From NCBI GenBank assembly GCA_036924085.1, contig JAVGWX010000004.1:81788441-81852440 (forward strand): DNA of 64,000 nucleotides, in the 5' to 3' direction. The stretch's first letter is position 1; each line of letters begins with the position of its first letter. The position numbers were made by a program, and so were the translations under genes. Of the stretch, positions 22,728 through 33,655 are shown piece after piece. The DNA is from Ariolimax columbianus (taxonomy: Eukaryota; Mollusca; Gastropoda; Stylommatophora; Arionidae). The notes beneath the pieces are model-generated. The model was not told where the DNA came from. It worked only from the letters and a program-made list of their open reading frames with translations, and ran no database searches.

Positions 22728-22842
22728 TTTGTGCAACACTCTACCAGCAACTGTACCTACGACTGTTCATCTTGAGAAGTGAAAAGACCGATCATCAGAT
22801 ACGTAGATACGTGACTAAACCATTACCAGAGGTCATACAGAC

Positions 22843-23109
22843 ATGTCCACCGCCATTTTTCTCATTGTCCTTGCGCTGTGTGGAGTAATCCATGGCTGTA
22901 CCATAAAAGTAAGTCACTTTTCCTTTTAAGACCACCCGTTCCATTTGACTGATATAAGTTTTTCCGTAGGTGTGCAATGCGGTAGGTTACCATTATTTTT
23001 CGAACGTGAAGAGGCGACCGTACCAATTAAAAAAATATGGCTGCCAAACTTGACACGGCGTGATTCCTACCAGGTGAGAAAAGAATGTACAACTAGGAAA
23101 GCTCCATAG
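22843..23109 (+). pseudogene. Small secreted protein candidate, right-arm copy, probably frameshifted
   Basis: Exon 1 (22843-22908) encodes the signal peptide MSTAIFLIVLALCGVIHG and ends at gtaagt. The intron is 61 bp (22909-22969) and exon 2 is 22970-23109, ending at TAG. Compared with the left copy, one base is missing just before the donor, so exon 1 ends in phase 0 while exon 2 is open only in phase 1. As read, translation would meet a TGA in exon 2. Exon 2 itself also differs by an in-frame 3-base indel. Either this copy is dead or the left copy gained the base. Confidence 0.5.
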
Positions 23110-23235
23110 CTCTTCAACAATAGTAGTCCAATGGCTACCCTTCCCCCTGAGGAATCACAGGAAAATGGAAAGTTGACGCTATAGCAAAAGATTACAGTAA
23201 AGAGGCACAATTTAATCACCGAGTACCATATTTGA

Positions 23236-23600
23236 ATGATCAGGAATATCATCATAAATCAGTATATACATCATTATAGAGAAAACATGAACTTAGGAAG
23301 TAGACCAGACCCAATTCACCAACTCAAAAGAAACCATCAAAATACCTTATTTCGATTGAGAACTGGTCACCGCAAACTACTAGAACATCTATACCGACCA
23401 AAGATCTCACACACCGATGAATACCCATGTGAAACAGGGGGCCAGAATCCTTAACACAGTCTACGGGAATGCCCACCCTATAGGAAAATGAGATGTCAGA
23501 CAAGGCCAGAGGGTGCGGAACTGAGACAAAAGCCGTGGGGCAGCCGCTCCAACCTGGTGAAAACTGCAGACTTTATCATGGCCATATGCCCCTGACCAAT
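23236..23600 (+). pseudogene. LINE 3' coding fragment (RNase H tail)
   Basis: The text LFRLRTGHRKLLEHLYRPKI and ISHTDEYPCETGG is the C-terminal region of an RNase H-bearing LINE of a family different from copies A-E. It is the mirror of 17020-17400. Confidence 0.8.
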
Positions 23601-24638
23601 GATCCTGAACACAAAAGGGGGATTGTGAAGCCGAGTTTTGTAGCTAGGCCACACGTACTCCATCTCTGCTATCGGGACAATTAAATATAAATTGTTGACA
23701 TATTTGTCGAATAATTGTTCTATTTACTGGCTGCTTGTCCGGGTCATTTTTTGTTAGTCCGATTTTATATTATTCATTTACATAATGACCAGGAGATCAA
23801 CTGTCATTGACTGGACTTTCATTAGAACCGTGTCCTTTTGTGGCTCTGCGATTCGGTGGTCGGGAATTTCCCTGAAAAGATGGTGTTTGTTCCAATGTTC
23901 TTTGATTTTGTTGAAAAATTGTATTTATTATTTTATTATTTTTATTTTATTCAAAATGTGTCGATATCGCCATCTTGCAGAATTACATTAAAGGGAGATA
24001 TTTACTGAATTTCTGTCTTCTGAACAACACATAAGACATCATCTTTCTGATGTTCAGCCCTCAACATCTCATTCACATAGCAAGTTTCCAGGTTCGACAG
24101 ATCATTAGGTGGTCTGTGTCTTGTACTGTTTCACAATCGCAAGTCTCATCATCCCTATATTTCAATCTCTTAAGTTCTTCCTTCATCGCGGTAATCTAGT
24201 TTGGAGTCTGTTAACTTAACGTGTTTATGCTGGTTTAGAAGAATCTACAGAGTCTGTATACAAGACATTTTTTGGAGGGTGGTTAACCGATGTGTGAGGC
24301 AATCTTAATATATTCAATTACTAGAGCAAAGTAGATCCGCAGCTCTTAACAGTGTACCTAACCATTGCGCCGGTGTTATGCCATGTCACACAGTTAGTCG
24401 CTTCTTAATACATGCTATCTGAGGGGATGGCAGTGGTGCTATTCGTGTCGTTGTCATGCACATAGATAGACATAGGTGGACCAATTGGGACTTCAATGTC
24501 GCGTAAGGTAAGTGGTGTTCAGAGGCAGGTGCCTTTCGTAGTTCGGTCCAGAAAACCTGCGTCCGTTCATTCCATTTTTCGACACGGCGTTTTCCGGTAC
24601 TGGCCTATAAGTGGCTGGGTTGACTGTCAGAAACTGAG
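23601..24638. other. Right-arm sequence with a private block of about 680 bp
   Basis: Bases 23660-24340 have no left-arm counterpart and contain no gene I recognise. 24340-24638 matches 16641-16930 inverted, including ggaaaacgccgtgtcg-like text. Confidence 0.5.
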
Positions 24639-26497
24639 AAACTGAGGGCAATTGATGAATTTGCACAAGCCTCACGGAGGTGGATGTTCCATTTTATGGC
24701 AGCATTATTGGCAGCTCCTGGCTCTGATTTACGGAAGGCAATACCATTCATCTCTTTGCTCAATACATGAAGAGAGTGGTCTCCCTGTAGGACAGACGTG
24801 TGCCCTCTAGCCATGTGCCGGAGCGAGCAGAAATGCCCTGCTGACATGTGCGACCATCTCTAAGCGTTCTTGGTGGGCTGTTGGAGACATAGCAGGTCTT
24901 GACACTTTGTTTGGTGCGCAGTCCGACGATGCGTAAGATTCGTCTTTCCTGCGATGACTGCACACGGGGTTATTCTCTTGCGGTGCAGGAGGTCCATTTT
25001 CCACGTGCGGAGTTGGATCTGAAAATGACAGTGGTATACCTCGCGACTTAAAAATGTGGTGCTTCGTGTGGTTACATTCTACTAAATTTGACCTATTGTG
25101 GTCCGTGGGTAAATTAACACACAGGTGCCCATGTGGCGATAGACTCGGTGGATTGCTCTAGCTATGCCACAGTTTCTGTGTCGCCTGTGCCTTGAACGTG
25201 GTGATCGGTGGTCGATGCTTGTGGATTCAGTGGGAAGATGCGTCGACTGATGATGTAACGGACTAACACTACAATTAGCCCATCTGTTATGTAGCAAGTG
25301 GGTGTGACAATTCACGAACGCTACAGTGTGCACACATGTAGATGTGCACATATGTAGGTGTGTAGATATGTAGGTGTGTAGATATGTACGTATGAGTATA
25401 TATATGTGGACATTTTAATTTACACTTATGTATGTATTTATAGGTTTATAAATGTATATCCCTTCTGCGGGCATCCTCACCACTATATATCCACACTTAA
25501 TATAATTATACTACTACTACATCAACCTTTTTATCTATAATTATTTAATCAATTATCTACCTTTCTATTGTTCTTCTGTTCCTAAGCCTACCACACATTC
25601 AACACATAATTGACTGCGAGAGCTAGAGGGCACAGGTGAGATGAGGGATCTACAAGGTGACACACAAATCAGTGAATCGCTTACAAGTTGGAGTATATGG
25701 ATGCGATGGAAAAATATGAGAGCAGACAAAACCTGATACACAAAGACCAGACAGAAGGAAGTCAACACAGATGGGCCTCACAACAGAGGGAAGACACTTT
25801 TCAATTAATATATATTGTACTCTTAATCCTTATGTATCAAGTATATTGTTTGTCATATTTCCCAATCATTCCATCTCATTCATTCTCGTTGTACACCTCA
25901 CTACACTGCTATCTTCACAATTGTGTATAAAATGTATGATGGGGTTTTATATTTTTTTTTTAAAAAGAAAAATAAAAAATAAAAAAATAAATCTGGAAAC
26001 AAAAAAAGAGATCCGAATCAAGTATGACAGAAAATAAATATACTCAATCCCAAAATGGTCCCAGGAAAACAATTGTGCATATTTATGCAAATACCTACGG
26101 CGGACAACTAGGAACATCAAAAGCGAGGAACAGCGGGAGGAACATCACGGAAACACCAGGCTAGGTACAAACAGATACACACACGCATCCAAGCACTGGT
26201 TTATGCGTCTTAATATCGCCCAAATTGACTGCGGTCTGGGTCGGAATAGGCGCGCCTCCGCCAGTAGAAACTAGTGAGGCAAACACATAACGAAAGGATA
26301 CTTAAAAGCGAGGAACAACGGGAGGAACATCACGGAAACACCAGGTTAGGTACAAACAGATACACACGCATCCAAGCACTGGTTTATGCGTCTTAATATC
26401 GCTCAAATTGACTACGGTCTGGGGTGGAATAGGCGCGCCTCCGCCAGTAGAAACTAGTGAGGCAAACACATAAAATAAAAAAAAATATAAAAAAAAG
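24639..26497 (+). mobile_element. Right-arm-only insertion with A-rich tail, probable retroposon
   Basis: The insertion is flanked by an 8-bp direct repeat, aaactgag, at 24631-24638 and 26498-26505, and interrupts what is continuous in the left arm (16641-16655). It ends in an A-rich run (26470-26497), as expected for target-primed insertion. I recognise no RT domain, so the family is unknown. It also has an internal A-rich stretch at 25950-26040. Confidence 0.6.
26117..26475. repeat. Tandem duplication, two copies of about 185 bp
   Basis: The segment containing aaaagcgaggaacagcggga and ataggcgcgcctccgccagt occurs at about 26117-26291 and 26304-26474 with few differences. Confidence 0.9.
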
Positions 26498-26507
26498 AAA
26501 CTGAGAT

Positions 26508-27696
26508 CAGTGTTTCTCAACGGGGCACTGCTGCACGCAGTGGGCGTTTTAGAAAAGTCAGGGGGCATTTGTGATTAGCATAATTATTGGTGGGCGTTTT
26601 TTGCTTATTTGGGGCGTTTTTCGTGATACTCGATCATGTCAGTGAATGTATTTGAGAAATATGAATAATGACAGCCAAATAATTATTCTTTGACATGACG
26701 TGCTATTTATTCTCAGTTATTATTATTCAAACGTTGAATTAAGATGAACCGTATCTGGGCGCATTTAAAAAAAAATTGGAGATTGGCTCTTCAGCTTCAA
26801 CAAATCTAGACATATCGAAATCGAAGTAATCCCCAATTTTAAGCTGAGTCAAACAAGAGAAATTATTGTTGTTGTAATTTAACTGCATTTACTCAAATAA
26901 CAATCGCTATATATCTAAAATGCCACAAATAAAGCGAAAATGCCGACAACATTCAGTTGATTATTTATAATTCGGTTTTGTACCTTGAGCTACAAATGAA
27001 CTATTACGAGTTGTGTCAACTCGTGTACATGCTAGATTGGGAACAATGAAATATTTGTGAAAGAAATGGTGTTCTCAAAATTATTAACAACAGGTTCCAA
27101 TGGCTTGTCCAGCTTTGAAGTCATTGTAAAATGTTTCATTATAAAACACATTCCATTTTCTAATATTATAGCATGTGCGACAGATGGAGCACCTGCAATG
27201 GTTGGTCGCTATCGCCGTATTCTGGTCCACTTAAAAAAGATGGCACCAAAAGTCTTAACAATTCATCGGCAGCACTTAGTAGACAAACAACTGAGCGATG
27301 TACTCAATAAACCAATGAGTGTAGTTATCAGTGTTATTAATGAAATGAAATCTCATTCCTTGAACGATCGATTATTTCGTCTATTGTGAAATGACAATGA
27401 TGATGATATTAAACATCTTCTTCTACACACGGAAGTAAGATGGCTGTCCAATTGCATTTGTTTGAAAATATTTTGGGCGTTATTTGATACCGTTTTGGAG
27501 TTTCTCGATTCAATGAAAGAACAGCTGAGCATTGAAACTGAAGTACTGCGTAAAGATTGGGCCTATCAAGTCAGAAATATTTGAGAAGTTGAATGATGCC
27601 CTACTTAAGCTACAGTGGAACGGCATCAGTCTTATCAAAGTGAAAGGAGTTAAACTGGGGTTCATCGGGAAATTGGGATTGTTCAAAAATAACCTC
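26508..27696 (+). mobile_element. hAT transposon, right-arm copy, truncated
   Basis: One terminal repeat is present (cagtgtttctcaac, 26508-26521). The plus strand has a 110-codon open segment from 27057 with ATDGAPAMVGRYR and HRQHLVDKQL, then after a stop TEVRWLSNCICLKIFWALFD and FEKLNDALLKLQW, the conserved core of ZBED5-like hAT transposases. The element stops at GLFKNNL, where it is joined to satellite; the second terminal repeat and the 57-bp array are missing. Upstream stops make it inactive. Confidence 0.88.
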
Positions 27697-28050
27697 TGAC
27701 GATTATTGGCTGAACATTAGTCAACTCGTGAAATATCTCACGATCACAGACAATATCTCAGCCATTCTACTCAAATATCTCACGATCACAGACAATATCT
27801 CAGCCATTCTACTCAAATATCTCACGATCACAGACAATATCTCAGCCATTCTACTCAGATATCTCACGATCACAGACAATATCTCAGCCATTCTACTCAA
27901 ATATCTCATTAACAATAGCCAACCACTCAAATATGAATGATAGTTGTCAAAAGCTTAGTCCTTCAACAAATATCTGACGATTTATAATGATACCTCAGCC
28001 AACCACTAACATCACTTTCGATTATTGACAATACTTTAGTTATTCTATTC

Positions 28051-28365
28051 TTCTTCTTCTTCTTCTTCTTCTTCTTCTTCTTCTTCTTCTTCTTCTTCTT
28101 CTTCTTCTTCTTCTTCTTCTTCTGCGTACGCAGTCAGACAGTAACCATTATTTTTTCGAAAAAAGCGGCGGTCATCCTGAGGCTGTCGCCACTGCCATAG
28201 AGCTTGTCTTGCAGTTCCACTGGTAATGGCCACATCTGCTCTCTCTGATCCTCGTATGTCGGGCAGTTCTGCAGCAGATGTTCAGCGGTCATTTTACCAG
28301 TACCGCACGGGCATTCGTCGGTACACCCTATCTTCAATTTGTTGAATAGGTGGTACCTCAGTCTG
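28051..28365 (-). pseudogene. Severely 5'-truncated LINE copy D (3' end only)
   Basis: The minus strand encodes the last 75 or so codons of the copy A family (RLRYHLFNKLKIG, CPCGTGKMTAEHLLQNCP) and a long GAA tail (TTC on plus). A perfect 15-bp TSD, ttagttattctattc, lies at 28036-28050 and 28366-28380. Absent from the left arm. Confidence 0.95.
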
Positions 28366-28574
28366 TTAGTTATTCTATTCAAATATCTTAAAATTGTTGG
28401 CAATAGGAAGTATGTCAAATAGCCCACGATTATTTACAATAGCTAACTACTGATATTTATCACGGTTATTGGTAAATTTCACAGCCGTTCTACTGAAATA
28501 TCTAACGATTATTGACAATTTCGCAGCCGTTCTACTCAAATGTCTCACGATCATCGACAATACTTCAGTCGATC

Positions 28575-28712
28575 TACTGGGCGCCCGGCACCGCTCCGCC
28601 CCGCTTGTAAGTTGAAGGAGCGACGCAATGACGAAAGGGTAGACTGTCGCATGACCATATCCTGTTGATGCGTTGTGTGCCCCCATTTTTTCCAGTTCCT
28701 GTGCGGACGCTA
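28575..28712. repeat. Shared inserted block, right-arm copy
   Basis: Inverse match to part of 6491-6722 (cgcttgtaagttgaaggagc). Confidence 0.7.
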
Positions 28713-30286
28713 CATTTTACTCATATATGTCACGATTATGGACAATCTTTCAGCCAACCACTAAAAAATAACACGATTTATTGGCACTACATATGTTATT
28801 ATATTCAAATATCTGAGGATTACAGAAAATATCTCAGCCATTATATTAAAATATATCACGATTACGAACAATACCAAAGTACCAAATATAGTATGATTAT
28901 TAACAATAGCTAACTACTCAAATATCTCACGATTTTTAACAACACCCAAGTACTCAAATATATCATGATTATTAACAATAGTCAACTCCTCAAATATCTC
29001 ACAATTATTGAATATTCCTCAACCATTCTACAAAAATGTCTCACTATTATGGACACTATCTGAGCCAACTTCTCAAATAGCTGATGATTATTGACAAAAC
29101 CTCAGCCATTCTACTCAAATATATCACGATTAGAGACTATAAGCAATTCTACTAAAAGATCTCCTAAGTATAGACAATACCCAAGTACTCAAATATCTCA
29201 TGATTATTAACAATAACTAACTTATCAATAATCTCAAGATTAATGACAATACCTCAGCCGTTCTACTTAAATAGTTCTCTATTATTGACAATACCAAAGT
29301 ATTACAATATATCATGACTATTAACAACAACCAACTATTCAAATATCTCACGATTATTGACAATACCTCAGTCAACTACTCAAATATTTCAATAATACAG
29401 TCAATACCTAAGCCATTCCACTCAAAATCTCTCATGATTATTAACAACAGCGAACTATTCAAATTTGTCACGATTATTGACAATAGTCAACTGCTCAAAT
29501 ATTGCAAAACTGTTGAAAATAACTACGTAATGAAATATACCATGATTATTCACAATACCCAAATACTCAAATATATAATGATTATTGACAATAGACAAAT
29601 ACTCAAATATAACATGAGTATTGACAATAGGCAAATACTCGAAAATATCATGATTATTGACAATTGGCAAATTCTCAAATATATCATGATTCTTAAAAAT
29701 CACCAAATAACAAAATATCTTCCGATTATTGACAATACCTCAGTCAACTACTATAATCTTTTACAATTATTCACAAGACGTCATCCATTCTACTGAAATA
29801 TCTAACGGTTAATAACAATAGCCAACTATTCAAATATATTATGATTATTGCCAATACCTCAGCCATGATTCTCAAATATCTCACGATTATTGGCAATAAC
29901 CAACTTTTTAAATACCTCACGATTATTGGCAATAACCAACTTTTTAAATACCTCACGATTATTGGCAATAACCAAATTTTTAAATATCTCACAATTATTA
30001 ACAATACCGCAGCCATTATTCTCAAATATCTCACGATTATGGACAATAGATAAATACTCAAAATATATTTCTATTATGGTCAATACCTAAGTCATTCTGT
30101 TAAAATATCTCAACATTATTGATAAAACCTCAGTCATTCTATTCAAATTCACGATTATTGACAAAATCTCTGTCAGTATACTCGAATACCTCACGATTAT
30201 TGACCATACCTCAGCCAACTATTCAAGTCTCTCACGATACGATACCTCAGCCAATATCGAAATGTTTATATTCTAAACGTTTGCAG

Positions 30287-30379
30287 AAAGCGGTTGCCGC
30301 TATAAAGGCACATGGTACAAAGACGGGTCCAAAGTCGAGAACAATAGATGGACGTGTATAAATGGTTTGTTTAAAGACA
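30287..30379 (+). CDS. Candidate Cys-containing extracellular exon, right-arm copy
   Basis: Acceptor ttgcag ends at 30286 and donor gtaagt begins at 30380. It is 93 nt, phase 1 at both ends, encoding SGCRYKGTWYKDGS and RWTCINGLFKD. The DGS triplet here is what VWC-like domains usually have; the left copy reads DQS. It has the same orientation as the signal-peptide exon at 22843, which in the left arm also ends in phase 1, so splicing between them is formally possible. Confidence 0.5.
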
Positions 30380-30386
30380 GTAAGTT

Positions 30387-30614
30387 TTGCTTTTCCTTGT
30401 TTTTAAGTTTGTTTCTTGTTTGTGGCTTGAGGCGGCTGTTAGTACGCTCCTGGAGCATGTTACAATGACTCAAGTATTATATACAATGTATGTCGTTCTC
30501 TGTCAACAAGTCAATCTGTCTCTTCCTGTAAGTCTCACTACATTCTATCGTTTCCTCGAGAAGGAGCATGAGGTCACAGCTAGAATAAACATATCTGCAG
30601 TAAACTTCCGGTAA
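30387..30614 (+). CDS. Hypothetical ORF, 75 codons, right-arm copy
   Basis: Mirror of 3825-4052, same start and stop. Unrecognised, hydrophobic N-terminus, probably intronic. Confidence 0.2.
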   Translation: MLFLVFKFVSCLWLEAAVSTLLEHVTMTQVLYTMYVVLCQQVNLSLPVSLTTFYRFLEKEHEVTARINISAVNFR

Positions 30615-30734
30615 AGCACATTTTAACTTTTCTTTTGACTATTTATACATTTATTGTAGAGCAGGTGGAAGTCCCGCTGCTTTAGTGTCCACGTCTCGAA
30701 GGCCTTTTCCCTGCGCAATCAGAGGTGTATACTC

Positions 30735-31289
30735 GTGATCCACTGGCACGACCTGATTTTCAACAGTGACAGTCCGGTTTACCCAGGTCGCAGACATTAC
30801 CTCTACAATAGCTTACCGTCTTGTCTCCCACTTCGGTCACGTAATCCAACTCTCATAGGAGGTCCCGCCAATCATTTTCTCCAGCTGGCCCTGGCGGCGA
30901 GGTCGCCACCGAAACACCTGGCTGAAAACAGATGGGCGATCTCGCCAACAAAACTACGGTTATTTGACGCGACAGACGGTTGTCGTCTAACCGTACTGTT
31001 ATTATTGTGTGTCAGTTTACGCGGGAGTGCGTTTTACAAAATGAGGTCACTATCATCAACGCATGCGTACTGTTTCGCCGTTTCCGATTTGCATCATCGC
31101 CAACAAAACTGTTATAGCTCCCTCTACAGCATAAATCTTCAACAAATTCACACAGCATCATTCAGTGTTGACCTTCCTATATTTGTAAAGTTGTTCCATC
31201 CTAAAGTTTTAATAGTGTGGGGATGCCAAAACCTTGTCAAACCCTCTTTAGTTCCCACTTACAACATGCATTGCAGGCTACAGCATTGA
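30735..31289 (+). CDS. Hypothetical ORF, 184 codons, right-arm copy
   Basis: Mirror of 3228-3704 and 26 codons longer because the left copy has an indel. Features are the same: a central hydrophobic LTVLLLLCVSL and no domain I recognise. Confidence 0.25.
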   Translation: MIHWHDLIFNSDSPVYPGRRHYLYNSLPSCLPLRSRNPTLIGGPANHFLQLALAARSPPKHLAENRWAISPTKLRLFDATDGCRLTVLLLLCVSLRGSAFYKMRSLSSTHAYCFAVSDLHHRQQNCYSSLYSINLQQIHTASFSVDLPIFVKLFHPKVLIVWGCQNLVKPSLVPTYNMHCRLQH

Positions 31290-31299
31290 TCTGCTCAGA

Positions 31300-31580
31300 T
31301 TGAATGAGAGACTTGTAGAGACACATCTCTGTAGGTGTTGATCTGTCCAGATTGAATGAGTGACCAGAAAAGACACACGTCTGTAGATGTTTATCTGTTT
31401 AGAATAAATGAAAGACCAGAAAAGACAGAAGTATGCAGATGTTTATCTGTTTAGAATAAAGGAAAGACCAGAAAAGACAAAAGTCTGTAGATGTTTATCT
31501 GTTTAGAATAAATGACAGACCAGAAAAGACAGAAGTATGCAGATGTTTATCTGGTTAGCAGATGTTTATATATTGAATCA
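31300..31580. repeat. 52-bp tandem repeat, about 5 copies, right arm
   Basis: Inverse of 2735-3150 (atgtttatctgtttagaata). Confidence 0.85.
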
Positions 31581-31690
31581 GCCCCACCAACGCTGGAGCA
31601 AGCTCGGGAGTAAACTAGTACAATAAATTACAGTCTGTCACTAGCGTTGATCAGCTGTTTACCAAACACAATTTTACTCTGTCTGATATA

Positions 31691-31912
31691 TTTAGTCTTC
31701 ACTACTAATGTGAAATTAGGACCATAATATGACTGTGAAACATGGGCATGGCAATACGATTATCCCAACCAGACTACAGACCTACTATGTGTCTGGGAAG
31801 TATGGACATGTGACTACAAGTATCCCATCCAGACTGCAGACCTACTATGTGTCTGGGAAGTATGGACATATGACTACAAGTATCACATTAAGACTGTAGA
31901 CATAACCTAGCA
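31691..31912. repeat. 60-bp tandem repeat, outer edge of right arm
   Basis: Units with gtatggacatatgactacaa. The match to base 1 of the window ends at about 31912. Confidence 0.8.
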
Positions 31913-33025
31913 AAATTATCCCCAGCATTCATGGAAGTGTGTGTCCAGATGTATAATAAAACACACATATTAATTACCACTTTCATAGCAATAAACAAAA
32001 ACAAGATTAAAGTGAGAAAGATGGAGGAAATACACCATCAGATATTAAACAAACAGTAAAGTCAGAAATTACCTGGAACCGAGGATAGTGGAACATGTGG
32101 TTGTCAAATAACACCTGTCGAATGTGACACAAATAAAGAAACAAATTGCACGGAATTCTCTAGAACAGAGATGACGATGACAACTCTAAAAGAATTAAGT
32201 ATAAAATCTGCAGCCTTACTTTCGTTTAGAAATTTCAGAAAATTAAAATTCCGATTTCGATGCACTTCCTACACAAAGGTTTCAAGTAGAAGGAAACCAA
32301 GAAGAGCCTTGGCCAGCTATGGTTCGCTGACCCTGATGCAAGCAGCCAGGCATGAGTCGCTGGCTGCTATCAACTCATACACTTCCGCATTTGAAAATTA
32401 TCATCTCTTTTCATCATAGTAGCCTAATAATTATGCAAATTACCTATCCAATATATTCTCCAAAGCCAATAAATTCGACCTTGTTTTAAACTTCATAATT
32501 ATGGTATTTCTACAAGGATCTGACTGATATTTGACAGATTAATTGATTAAATGATGCTTGAAGATATAAACAAAAATGACGGATATTGTCTGACATGTTT
32601 TTATGTTTTTTTTCCCACAATGTTTAAAATGTGCTTCTCATTATGAATGCATTATAGCCATAAAACTAAAACTGTTAATACAAATGTTTCCATTTTGGCT
32701 CGAGATGTGTATTATTATGTGACAGACTACCTGTACAAATGTTCAAGCTAATTGATTGTAAGAATTCAAAGTTATCATGTTTCAAAGATTTCTAAAATGT
32801 TAAAAACCAAATTTCCAGAAAACAAAGAAGAACTGAAAAAGTACATACACAAAATGAAGCTTAATGGGCTCTTTTTCAATGAAGATCTCTTTCTGCTGCT
32901 GCTGTGGTTTCTATGAATCCATTTGTCAGTGACCTCAATGTTTTTCTTTTCTTTTTTGTGTTTTCATTGGATCTATTTTCATATCCAGATTTACACATCA
33001 TGTCCGTTTATTGAATAAGTTCATC
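31913..33025. other. AT-rich DNA, no gene; short dispersed repeat inside
   Basis: 32290-32375 (agctatggttcgctgaccct) matches 9840-9925 inverted. Otherwise nothing supportable. Confidence 0.5.
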
Positions 33026-33655
33026 TGGGGTAGTTGTCTCGCCGCAGCGACTCAATTTCAACCAGTGTTCGTAAAGCGATCTCAGTCCCGCCAGGCGGAG
33101 CGATAGCGCGGGCTTGCGGAAAACGCTCGCCTGCCTTTCCCCGTAGTGCGAATTGGGTGCGGTTTGTGGCAGTGGCTCCTCCACCGAGGTGCCCTAGTCT
33201 GGTCCGTATCAGGAAACGTGGTCCGTCCGTGGTGATTTATCTAAGGCTTATAGCAGAGCTCGACAGTACGTCTCGCTGGTGGTCCGACTCTCGCAAAGAG
33301 CTTGTGACCGGCAAATGGAAAGCAGGAATCGTTGCCTCGAGGCCCTGCGTTCTCTCCCTACGGAGAAGGGCAGGCCAAATATTGTCTCTAGTCCCAGTGA
33401 AATTCATCGCCGAGGTCGTTGGGATCCGTTCTGCACAGACCGCTGCCATCCCTCCTCGAGCGAGCCCGGTCGGTCGGTCGTCTGGTGCGTGTGGGAGGCC
33501 CCTGTCAGCAGGCGGTCCTAGGTCGACGGAGTGAGGGACGGGTGGAACAACCGTCCGTCCGTCCCGTCAGTCGGTCCCTGCGGCCGTCCCAGTGAGGCTT
33601 TTTACACACCCTTCCTCCGCCGACCGGTGTGCGCTGTACGTACGTCTCCGACAGA
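33026..33655 (+). other. Putative 5' external transcribed spacer of pre-rRNA
   Basis: Base composition switches sharply from AT-rich to GC-rich at about 33026, and the segment runs directly into the 18S 5' end. The 166-codon ORF at 33034-33534 is a by-product of high GC. Confidence 0.7.

Larger units (their letters stand above)
27697..30240. repeat. Right-arm AT-rich satellite (inverse of 4180-8755)
   Basis: Degenerate 41-45 bp units (tatctcacgattattgacaa). Two homogenised runs stand out: about four 42-bp units at 27737-27910 and three 36-bp units at 29885-29993. A LINE (28051-28365) and the shared block (28575-28712) interrupt it. Confidence 0.9.
21780..31912. repeat. Right arm of the giant inverted repeat
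   Basis: Mirror of 1-18816. It begins at gtcacttaactactagccca, the complement of the left-arm edge, and ends where the complement of base 1 is reached. Private features are the insertion at 24639-26497, the LINE at 28051-28365, extra DNA at about 23660-24340, and a deletion joining hAT (27696) directly to satellite, which removes the equivalent of 8740-15450. Confidence 0.9.

Noticed and set aside
22970..23073. A dibasic-flanked RRPYQL string in exon 2, similar to the end of neurotensin-type peptides
   Set aside because: It lies in the frame that meets a TGA in both arms, and the left-arm exon 1 phase selects a different frame.
1..31912. Inverted repeat as an assembly fold-back artefact
   Set aside because: Arms differ by substitutions, copy numbers and private insertions with TSDs, which a chimeric read would not show. 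Independent reads would still be the proof.
33034..33534. 166-codon ORF
   Set aside because: It lies in GC-rich pre-rRNA spacer with no domain.
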